A stretch of DNA of 47,683 nucleotides from an uncultured Desulfobacterium sp. Lineage in GTDB: Bacteria; Desulfobacterota; Desulfobacteria; Desulfobacterales; Desulfobacteraceae. The position numbers were made by a program, and so were the translations under genes. Position 1 is the first letter of the stretch; each line of letters starts with the position of its first letter. The stretch is taken from contig CAKZLA010000231.1 in assembly GCA_937124525.1 (NCBI GenBank), positions 1 to 47,683 of the forward strand, in the 5' to 3' direction. This document shows positions 26,989 to 34,332 of the stretch, piece by piece. The notes under the pieces were generated by a model. The model was not told the origin of the DNA. It worked only from the letters and a program-made list of their open reading frames with translations, and ran no database searches.

Positions 26989-28302
26989 TCAAAAAGGGGG
27001 AGGCCCTGTCCAGATTCCTCCTGAATTTTGGATATAGCCAGCAATGATGGATTTGGTAATCTCCCGATTGATATGACATCTGATAGAATCCGGTGCACTG
27101 GATACCATGGCCCTGGACGCACAGTCGCTACAGCAGTGCCAATAGCAAAAACAAGAACGGCAGGACGTTTTTCGAGATTCCTGGCGGTCCAAGAAAGCCT
27201 TTTTTGCCTCTAAATTTTGTATAACACCTTCTTGTCCCACCCGGCCCAGGGTAAAATCCCGGGCATAGGGATGCTCATCATCGGCCGCCTCAAAACAGCC
27301 CACCAGTCGTCCCTTTGGTGTTACAATGAGTGCCCTTGTCGGCGCCAAACAAAATGTATTTGAAATCACCCATGGTCTTGCACCAGAGTAGTACACCTGA
27401 ACATTTTTCTCTGAAGCGATTCGGGCAGCCTGAAGGAATTTTTCAATGAACCGATTGCCATCCTCTGATGAGGGATCAGCGTAGACCCCTCGTTCAATGG
27501 TAAAGGATCCTTCAATCTGGATAGCCCGGACACCGGTTTCCCTGCACAAAAATTCAACACTTTCAGGCAGGCGCTCAATGGCGTTTGGGACTGCGGTCAT
27601 TCGAATGCCATACTCAACACTGGCTGCATCCAGTCTTTGAATGCTTTCAAACACTTTCCGAAAAGATCCACGACCAGACCGGCAGGGACGCTGTGCATCG
27701 TGGACGGCCTGAATACCGTCAAAGGAAAGTGTCACCGAGTTGATATTTTCACAGATAAAATCCTTCTGTCGGTGCGACCACACCCCGTTGCTGGCAAGAG
27801 AAATATTGCAAGCCAGGGGTAGATTTTGTACATAGGCCACAGCCTCTGTGAGGACAGGCCAGTTGAGGGTGGGTTCTCCTCCGCCATGAAAGGAGAGGGC
27901 AAATTGTGAATGCCCGTTGGTTCTGGCATTGTCAAAGGCTACCTGGATAACTGTCCGGGCTGTTGCCCCAGGCAGGTCCTGGGGGGCGTGGCTGCCTGCC
28001 GCTGCATAACAATAGGTGCAGGCAAGGTTGCACCTGTTGGTCATGAGCAAAACTGCCATGGTCGGCAATGTGTCTGACGGTTCGTCATCCATTGGCGGGA
28101 GAACTTTTTCATCGAATCCGGTCCGGTCTAAAAAAGTCTCGATCTCTGGATTCTCCTGGATTGAATCCGGTGATGTGGCTCGGGCACGCAGATAATTTAC
28201 CAAGGCTTTGTTTCCGACAAAGGCCAAGCGTTTCAGCGGTCGATAGATAATATATTGTCCCTGCAATGGGATGAAATGTACGTCTATCAATTGGGATACC
28301 AA
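26989..28302 (-). CDS. Radical SAM/SPASM-type maturase paired with the WD40 protein
   Basis: A 437-residue protein on the minus strand. It has a roughly 85-residue N-terminal region, radical SAM motif CNLACTYCYA (Cys 91, 95, 98), FHGGGEP, then SPASM features LIVTPKGRLVGCFE and CRSCFCYWHCCSDC. The TTG start at 28302 lies inside the last codons of the WD40 gene (16-bp overlap), so the two are co-translated. The G-rich end of the WD40 gene supplies the only Shine-Dalgarno-like sequence. The direct coupling makes the WD40 protein the best candidate substrate. Related in layout to the plus-strand maturase at 22011-23501. Confidence 0.84.
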   Translation of the reverse strand: MVSQLIDVHFIPLQGQYIIYRPLKRLAFVGNKALVNYLRARATSPDSIQENPEIETFLDRTGFDEKVLPPMDDEPSDTLPTMAVLLMTNRCNLACTYCYAAAGSHAPQDLPGATARTVIQVAFDNARTNGHSQFALSFHGGGEPTLNWPVLTEAVAYVQNLPLACNISLASNGVWSHRQKDFICENINSVTLSFDGIQAVHDAQRPCRSGRGSFRKVFESIQRLDAASVEYGIRMTAVPNAIERLPESVEFLCRETGVRAIQIEGSFTIERGVYADPSSEDGNRFIEKFLQAARIASEKNVQVYYSGARPWVISNTFCLAPTRALIVTPKGRLVGCFEAADDEHPYARDFTLGRVGQEGVIQNLEAKKAFLDRQESRKTSCRSCFCYWHCCSDCASRAMVSSAPDSIRCHINREITKSIIAGYIQNSGGIWTGPPPF

Positions 28303-29792
28303 TACGACACGTAGTATCCGCCTCCGCCGCCTCCGCCGCTTCTGCCGCTTCTACCGCCTCTGCCGCCTCCGCCTCCGACACTTTGACATGTGCAAACCGC
28401 ATTACATGTGCAAATCAGGTCACATGTGCAAGAAGCATTTGAATTGATTATCTGGGAATAATTCTTGGGAATGCTCATGGAACCCGGTACACAATTACAG
28501 GTACAAACCGCACCAGGTGGCAGAGGGCTGCCGCAGGGTTGTGTGTATTTTATGGTTCGGCCATAAACATCCTTGACCTCATAGGAAACCCCTTTGGCAT
28601 TTTTGTAGTTTTCCTTTAAATCGACCAGACTCCGCAAGTATTTGCCATCGGGCAATGACCACAATCGAATTGTCTTGTCTTCACTACCAGAGATAAGCAA
28701 TGAGCCGTCAGGTGTGATGACTGTAGCGCGCACCGCAGCCGTATGGCCTTTGAGCATCTGGCTCTCTATGGCCGCTTTGCTTAGGCTGTGTAGTTCGATC
28801 TGGGGCCTTTCAGATCCCAAGGCAAATAGGTCCAACTGGGGCCTGACAGCCAAACTAAAAGGTTTCCCATTTTTGGATTTATATAATTTACGTTGTTCTA
28901 ATTCAGGTATTTTCCAGCTAATTACCTGCCCGTCCGCATGGACACTCAATGCGATCATAGCTTTGGGGACAATGGTCAGAGCTGATATGGCAGCCTTTCC
29001 TGTATTCACTTTCAGGGGAAACGGATTGCTCATTGGATCGGTCCAGAGTGCCAGGTTTCCATTTATTCCGCCTGCCATTAGAATGTATCCATCCGGAGTT
29101 GAAGTTATGGCAGATATCTTTTCATTCCAATCCTTGAGCACAAAAAGCTTTGCGTCTGATGCCTTACTTCGAAGTTCTATAATTCCGGTAGGCCCAAGTG
29201 AGTACTTGTACTCTATTATTAATTTCCTTTGGGCCTGGGTAAGATAGTCATTCCGGGCAGCAGCATACCAAACGGTTTTCCCCGGGATGGAAATAAAACT
29301 GTTGTCCGTAGGACCTGTGTGGCTGGAATTTTCGTTTTTGATTTTTTTTCCGCCAGGTAGCCTCAAGTTTCTAAGTATGCCCGTTGAATCAAGCGTCCAT
29401 AAGGTGTCGTCTACTTGTTCAAATGATATGCTCAAAACGGAAGACTCATGAGCCGTCCAGGAATGCAAGAATACACCATTAGGGAGTTCCCATAACTTAA
29501 CCGAACCTTTTTTGTCTCCAGATGCCAGCAAAGTGCCTTCTGGATTGACCGCAAGAGCTGTAACCGCACTGGTATGTGCCCTGGCCAGCAAGGCGTTTTC
29601 CTTTCCGGCAACAGCCAGGGCAGGGCTTAAAGATGAAATTGCAGCTGTCCCCGCAGCCACGGCAGCGATTTCTAAAAAATTTCGTCTGCTGAATGTCGGT
29701 TGGTGATCAGCATCAGCGATGGAATAAATTTCCGGGGATTCTTCTCCGTCCGATTCCTCTTGGCTTTTGTCATGCTTAGAATCATCACTCAT
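28287..29792 (-). CDS. Tat-exported WD40-repeat protein with Cys-rich and Gly-rich C-terminal tail (putative radical SAM substrate)
   Basis: 501 residues. A long acidic N-region leads to a twin-arginine motif SRRNFL (35-40) and a hydrophobic stretch ending S-P-A-L-A (about 60), so export in folded form is predicted. WD40-type repeats follow (e.g. AHTSAVTALAVNPEGTLLAS and GHTAAVRATVITPDGSLLIS), enough for a propeller. There is no cysteine before residue 420. Then ten cysteines occur within residues 420-469, mostly as CTC (430/432/434, 455/457, 461/463, 467/469). Residues 473-501 are a Gly/Arg/Ser run ending in six aromatic residues among the last eight. The first cysteine block has a CGSPLPPGAVCTCNC shape. 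The tail looks like a RiPP-type core fused to a carrier. 'tgaggagac' style spacing precedes ATG 29792. Function is unknown; a surface or periplasmic protein modified before Tat export is my inference. Confidence 0.8.
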   Translation of the reverse strand: MSDDSKHDKSQEESDGEESPEIYSIADADHQPTFSRRNFLEIAAVAAGTAAISSLSPALAVAGKENALLARAHTSAVTALAVNPEGTLLASGDKKGSVKLWELPNGVFLHSWTAHESSVLSISFEQVDDTLWTLDSTGILRNLRLPGGKKIKNENSSHTGPTDNSFISIPGKTVWYAAARNDYLTQAQRKLIIEYKYSLGPTGIIELRSKASDAKLFVLKDWNEKISAITSTPDGYILMAGGINGNLALWTDPMSNPFPLKVNTGKAAISALTIVPKAMIALSVHADGQVISWKIPELEQRKLYKSKNGKPFSLAVRPQLDLFALGSERPQIELHSLSKAAIESQMLKGHTAAVRATVITPDGSLLISGSEDKTIRLWSLPDGKYLRSLVDLKENYKNAKGVSYEVKDVYGRTIKYTQPCGSPLPPGAVCTCNCVPGSMSIPKNYSQIINSNASCTCDLICTCNAVCTCQSVGGGGGRGGRSGRSGGGGGGGYYVSYWYPN

Positions 29793-29874
29793 GCTCAGTC
29801 TCCTCGTTGCTTCACTTGAGAGTATTTATATTTTGGGTGGTTTTCATACAACGATAAACTTGGGGCTACCCACC

Positions 29875-29979
29875 CAATACCTTCGCCAAATCTAAACACC
29901 ATATATTGTGCCAACATGATAATAAAATTACAATATATAGATTGAAATTTCAGCCAAAATAAAATTGGCGAAGGTATTG
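29875..29979. repeat. Nested inverted repeats upstream of the WD40 gene
   Basis: A perfect 15-bp pair, caataccttcgccaa (29875-29889) and its complement (29965-29979), encloses an inner 9-bp pair atatattgt/acaatatat. It sits about 85 bp upstream of the WD40 start, in a 377-bp gap. It could be an operator/cruciform for the cluster promoter or a small mobile element; no clear target duplication flanks it. Confidence 0.5.
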
Positions 29980-30080
29980 CCACATAGAGCCTGATAATGT
30001 CCATCTTGACCATCCGTCAATTTACATTACTGGTTTTCCGTTTAATCATTAAATTTTCGCAGTTCACTTGTTCGGAAGGG

Positions 30081-30115
30081 GACAGAAAGTGCCCATTCCA
30101 ACCCCAGGCACCTGT
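30081..30115. repeat. REP-like short hairpin
   Basis: acag-aaa-gtgcc (30082-30093) pairs with ggcacctgt (30107-30115) with a bulged triplet, in a ggggacag-to-cctgtttc context that resembles extragenic palindromes linked to RAYT transposases in deltaproteobacteria. Single copy here, so weak. Confidence 0.25.
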
Positions 30116-30169
30116 TTCAGTTCAAACAACATAGTAGACTGATCTTGCTTTCTCCCAAGGCAGATGACA

Positions 30170-31750
30170 TCAATCCCCATAAATGGTAACCGATGGAAAC
30201 CGGGACCGATCGGTGTGGGGATAAAACTTGGCACCGGAAAAGGTGTTCATGAACGACTGGTTGACGTTGAGTTCAATGTAGGTGATGCTCCGGCCAATCA
30301 TCTGAATCTCTTCAAAGGCATCGGGATCCACCAGCAGCCGGGCCGCCCCCCCAAGAGAGGAGTTTCCCAGGACCTCAAACTTGTCCAGGGGCATGTCCGG
30401 CAGCATACCAATGGAAATGGCCGACCGGGGATTGATAAACGACCCAAAGGTACCGGCCACATAAAATTTTTCCAGATCTTCAAAGGACAGACCCGCTGTC
30501 TGCCGGACAATGACCTCCAGGATGGAATGCATGGCCGCCTTGGCACTGGTCAAAGAGTTTAAATCCACCTGGCTGAACAAAATCTCCCGACCGTTACCCG
30601 AATCTTCCCGACTCACCAGACACAGATACTGGATGTCATCCTTTTCAAAAAGCCGATTTCCGCACCGGTCCGGTGCAAATTTTCCCCTTATGTCCACCAT
30701 ACCCGACAAAAAAAGCTGGGCCGCCAGATCAATCATGCCTGATCCGCAAATACCCACAGGTGGTTTGTCTTCAATGGTGCCCAGATCTATTTCAAGGGTG
30801 TCTTCATCAATTGACACCCGATCAATCACCCCGGGACCGGCGGTCATGCCCATGTCACTGATGCCCCCTTCCAGGGCAGGGCCAGCGGCCCCGGCACAGG
30901 CCATGAGCCAGTCCCGGCCCCCCACCACCACCTCGGCATTGGTGCCAACATCCACCATGAGGCAGGGATACTCTTTTTTGTGGAGCCCGGCAAAGAGAAT
31001 ACCGGCAATGAGATCCCCCCCGAAATAGGAGCCGATGTTGGGAAACAGAAACACCATCCCCCGGGGATGAATAGAAAGGCCCACCTGTGTGGCTGCCAAT
31101 GGTTCCGGGGAATTCACCGCCGGGATATAGGGTTCCCGGATGATAAACGAGGGTTCAATGCCCAGAAACAGATGGGTCATGGCCGTATTGCCAGCCCCGG
31201 CAAACAGATACACCGACTCCACCCCCAGCCCCGCAGCAGTGACCAGCTCTTTAATTTGCCGATTCACGCCGCCAATGATCAAGGCTTGCAACCGGGCAAG
31301 TCCCTCGGGGTCCCGGGCATGGTGAATCCGTGCCAACACATCGGGCCCCAGGGCAATCTGGGGATTGTCAAAACCCAATTCCCCCAGAAAAGCTCCTGTT
31401 TCCAGATTCACAAGGCGCAGAACCACCCGGGTGGTGCCAAGATCTGCGGCCACCCCGCACACCGGCAGGGTAGTTTCGGGGTTTATCACTGCGGTCACCC
31501 GCCATCCCCGGGAATCTTTAAATAGCACCACCTTGATGCGGTGGCCCCACTGCCGTAGCTGCCGGGCAAGATCCGGCACCAGATGTGGTGGAAAATACAC
31601 CAGCGAATCCTTCCGGGGGATATCACTCTCCTCCAGAGAGTGTGCCAGGGCCGCCTGGACCCGCTCCACATCGGCGGTATTGTTACCCAGTCTTGGTTCT
31701 TCCACTTGTACAGTGCGGACAAATCCGTTGATATTTTCCACCGCTGCCAT
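30170..31750 (-). CDS. RACE/DUF4445 ASKHA-type ATPase lacking the ferredoxin domain
   Basis: A 526-residue protein of the ASKHA (actin/Hsp70-like) fold found in reductive activators of corrinoid proteins (RACo, RamA). Motifs: AADLGTTRVVLRL, LFAGAGNTAMTHLFLG, YFGGDLIAGI, VDVGTNAEVV, GICGSGMIDLAAQLF and VAGTFGSFINPRSAISIGMLP. These follow its larger neighbour closely, but the N-terminal 2Fe-2S ferredoxin domain is absent; a divergent region of about 110 residues stands there instead. Its ATG shares one base with the stop of the upstream gene (TGATG), so the two are co-translated and might form a heteromer in which the partner supplies the Fe-S cluster. The target corrinoid protein is not in the window. 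Confidence 0.8.
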   Translation of the reverse strand: MAAVENINGFVRTVQVEEPRLGNNTADVERVQAALAHSLEESDIPRKDSLVYFPPHLVPDLARQLRQWGHRIKVVLFKDSRGWRVTAVINPETTLPVCGVAADLGTTRVVLRLVNLETGAFLGELGFDNPQIALGPDVLARIHHARDPEGLARLQALIIGGVNRQIKELVTAAGLGVESVYLFAGAGNTAMTHLFLGIEPSFIIREPYIPAVNSPEPLAATQVGLSIHPRGMVFLFPNIGSYFGGDLIAGILFAGLHKKEYPCLMVDVGTNAEVVVGGRDWLMACAGAAGPALEGGISDMGMTAGPGVIDRVSIDEDTLEIDLGTIEDKPPVGICGSGMIDLAAQLFLSGMVDIRGKFAPDRCGNRLFEKDDIQYLCLVSREDSGNGREILFSQVDLNSLTSAKAAMHSILEVIVRQTAGLSFEDLEKFYVAGTFGSFINPRSAISIGMLPDMPLDKFEVLGNSSLGGAARLLVDPDAFEEIQMIGRSITYIELNVNQSFMNTFSGAKFYPHTDRSRFPSVTIYGD

Positions 31751-33711
31751 CAGGATGCCTGCCTTACCTGGGCTCTTTCCTGGAGCCGTTTGTGAAGTCG
31801 GGGGAAATAGTTAAGCTCCGTGTGGGGCAAAAACAGGGCACCCACATAATGATCCATGTAAGAAGGGGTTTCAGCCAGCTCAAAATTGGTCATCATTTCC
31901 ACCACATCCACCACGTCCCGGCGAAGCACATTGGTCAGAGAACTCATGCGGGCACCCAGAAGGGAGCTGTTGCCCAAATAAATCACCTGTTCTGGGTCAA
32001 CCTCGGGCAACAACCCGATGGTCATAGCTTTTTCCAGATCCACGTAACTGCCAAATCCACCGGCAAGGATAATGACCTCGATGTCCTGGATGGTGAGCCC
32101 CACCTCCTCCAGAAGGGTCAGGGCACCACTGTACATAGCCCCCTTGGCCCGGATAAGATTGTCAATGTCCGGTTCAGTGATGACAATATCCCTGTCTATC
32201 TGTGTGGCGTCCTTCCGCACCAGAACATACTCCCAGATATCTTCCCGCTGGCGAATGCGGTCGGTCTTCAGGGTGCGATTAAATTTACCCCGGTTATCAA
32301 TGACACCGTTTTCAAACAGCTGGGCCACAATGGTGATCAAGCCGGAACCACAGATCCCCTTGGGCCTTACGTTTTCCTTGGTAACAATCATGGGCTCATA
32401 GGAAATCGGGTCAATGGAAAAATCCTCAATGGCCCCTTTGGCGGCCCGCATGCCAAAGGTGATCCCGCCGCCTTCAAAGGCAGGCCCTGCAGAACAGGCC
32501 GTACAGGCCATCCAGTCCTTGTTGCCAATGACAATCTCGGCATTGGTGCCAATGTCCATGAAAAGGGTCAGTTTTTCTGATTTATACATGCCAGCCCCCA
32601 TGACCCCTGCCACAATGTCACCGCCCACATAGCTTGACACACCGGGATAAATAAGGGCCTGGGCGTGGGATGCCAGATCAATGCCAAGCTCCCGGGCATG
32701 GAATGGCGGATACATAATGGCCGTAGGCACATAGGGAGCTCTTCTGATATACTGGGGATTAATCCCCAGAAGCAGCTGGGTCATGGTGGTATTACCTGCC
32801 AGGGTAATGGTGGTGATGCACTGGCGCTGAATCTTTCCCCGCTTAAAAATACGGTCCAGCACCGTGTTGATGGTTTCCACCACCCGTTTCTGGAGAATCT
32901 CCAGGCCGTCTCCTTTTTCAGCAAACATGATCCTGGAAATCACATCTTCTCCATAGCTGATCTGACCGTTAAAATCTCCATATTCCGAGACCACCACTCC
33001 GGTATTTAGATCCAGAAGCTGACCATATATAGTGGTGGTACCAATATCCATGGCCACGGAATAATTACAGCCCGTGGTATCACCGGCTTCTATGTTGACA
33101 ATCTGATTTTTACCATCCTCCCTCACCGGGCGGACAATGGTCACGGTGACCTCAAAATTCTTTTCCCGAAAAATATCGGGCACCTTTCTCATGACATCTA
33201 AAGCCACCCCCAGGCGATGCTCATCATACTGTACTTTAAGATGCTGGATCAAACGGGTGACATCGGCAATATTATCCTGGGCAGAGGGTTTGGGAAGCTT
33301 GAGATATTTTTTTTCCACCGGGGGAAGTAACAGGCCTCTTTCCTTGAGATCTTCAAAACTGAAGCTTTTTACCCGGGCAGTGTGACGGGGGGCCGTACGA
33401 ATATTGAGTACACTTGCATCCACTTCGGATTCCACGGGAACCCTTATCACCACATCGGATTTCACATGGGAAAGGCAGGCCAGGCGATAGCCATTTTCCC
33501 TGTCTTCGGTGGAAAGTTTATCCAGGCCACCGCCTTCAAGTTCTCCAGATTCCACCAATATTCGACACTTACCGCACACCCCTTCTCCACCGCAGGAGGC
33601 ATTAATGTGGACTCCTGCTTCCATGGCCGCCCGGAGTAAATTTTCACCGTTGGCAACGGAAATCTCTTTTCCATGGGGTTGAAATAAAATTTTATGGGTT
33701 TTCAAACTCAT
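31750..33711 (-). CDS. RACo/RamA-like reductive activator of corrinoid proteins (2Fe-2S ferredoxin plus ASKHA ATPase)
   Basis: A 653-residue protein from ATG 33711 ('caggaga' upstream; the ATG at 33750 lacks one). An N-terminal plant-type 2Fe-2S ferredoxin domain has Cys 40, 46, 49 and 79 (CGGEGVCGKC). A linker and middle domain (about 100-210) lead to the ASKHA domain (AMDIGTTTIYGQLLD, LAGNTTMTQLLLGI, SYVGGDIVAGVMG, MDIGTNAEIVIG, GICGSGLITIVAQLFE, LAGGFGSYVDLEKAMTIGLLP). RACo proteins use ATP to reduce Co(II) of the corrinoid in methyl-transfer proteins to active Co(I). Loci of C1 metabolism lie a few kb away (metV, metF). This is a full-length family member. Confidence 0.88.
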   Translation of the reverse strand: MSLKTHKILFQPHGKEISVANGENLLRAAMEAGVHINASCGGEGVCGKCRILVESGELEGGGLDKLSTEDRENGYRLACLSHVKSDVVIRVPVESEVDASVLNIRTAPRHTARVKSFSFEDLKERGLLLPPVEKKYLKLPKPSAQDNIADVTRLIQHLKVQYDEHRLGVALDVMRKVPDIFREKNFEVTVTIVRPVREDGKNQIVNIEAGDTTGCNYSVAMDIGTTTIYGQLLDLNTGVVVSEYGDFNGQISYGEDVISRIMFAEKGDGLEILQKRVVETINTVLDRIFKRGKIQRQCITTITLAGNTTMTQLLLGINPQYIRRAPYVPTAIMYPPFHARELGIDLASHAQALIYPGVSSYVGGDIVAGVMGAGMYKSEKLTLFMDIGTNAEIVIGNKDWMACTACSAGPAFEGGGITFGMRAAKGAIEDFSIDPISYEPMIVTKENVRPKGICGSGLITIVAQLFENGVIDNRGKFNRTLKTDRIRQREDIWEYVLVRKDATQIDRDIVITEPDIDNLIRAKGAMYSGALTLLEEVGLTIQDIEVIILAGGFGSYVDLEKAMTIGLLPEVDPEQVIYLGNSSLLGARMSSLTNVLRRDVVDVVEMMTNFELAETPSYMDHYVGALFLPHTELNYFPRLHKRLQERAQVRQAS

Positions 33712-33750
33712 ACATTCTCCTGATTTTTCAACAACAGCCCGCGGCGTCAC

Positions 33751-34332
33751 ATAGTCTGTCGTCTGTTTAAAGGGTCCATTCTCTTAAGTAAAAATTCGAT
33801 GTGACATGTCTATCCCGGTGACTTTCTCCATTTTCCCCACCCCATGTGTATAATCTCTTCCCCAAATAATATCCAGTCTTTTTAACTCAATTTTCAGACC
33901 TGGACCCATGCACACCATGACCATAATTTTATACAATCACTTTATGCACATACAAATTCAGAACGTCCTTTATTTACTGTATTTTATTCATTATGATTAT
34001 CATAAAGTCCTTGCTTTTACAAGTTTATGCTCATATAGTTATTGGAACATTGTTTACTATTGACGTATTTTTTTTTTATGCATATGACTTATAATCAAAG
34101 GACCACCCCATTGGAATCTCAACGTAGCAAGTCGAATATATTACTAATTTTCGGAATTGACAAATTTACATGGAAGCAGGGCCGTCTGATTGCATTTTTT
34201 GTCAATTCAACGCTATTTTTTTGATAAAATGCAAAAGAATGCCTTGATCCCATCCACCAGAGTTTGCTTCCGAAAATTAGATATATCAACTGACGCTTTC
34301 ATAATTATCTAAGTTTAATAAGGAAAATACAG
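33751..34332. other. AT-rich intergenic region between divergent activator and dehydrogenase genes
   Basis: It must hold promoters for both directions. A plus-strand TTGACG (34060-34065) is followed after 17 bases by TATGAC (34083-34088), and a perfect TATAAT lies at 34090-34095; either could start the dehydrogenase operon. The 3' part is a nested inverted-repeat element (34144-34280). No gene is supported. Confidence 0.35.
34144..34280. repeat. AT-rich nested inverted-repeat element, copy 2
   Basis: Outer 13-bp perfect arms ctaattttcggaa (34144-34156) and ttccgaaaattag (34268-34280), and inner 11-bp arms gaattgacaaa (34154-34164) and tttgtcaattc (34198-34208). It aligns with 5504-5600. It sits 52 bp upstream of the dehydrogenase start, so it lies in or near its leader. 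Confidence 0.5.

Noticed and set aside
26770..27024. 84-residue plus-strand frame between convergent genes as continuation of the truncated gene
   Set aside because: It is in a different frame, runs into the 3' end of the minus-strand maturase and shows no domain pattern.
28318..28376. CRISPR-like or tandem repeat array at the Gly tail
   Set aside because: It is a coding triplet repeat (ccg/cct units) without spacers.
28109..28402. Minus-strand frame with Ala-Glu repeats (EAAEAVEAAEAA)
   Set aside because: It is the Gly-tail triplet repeat of the WD40 gene read in another frame; no ribosome site or independent support.
34042..34224. 60-residue plus-strand frame upstream of the dehydrogenase
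   Set aside because: It crosses the nested inverted-repeat element and is AT-rich background.
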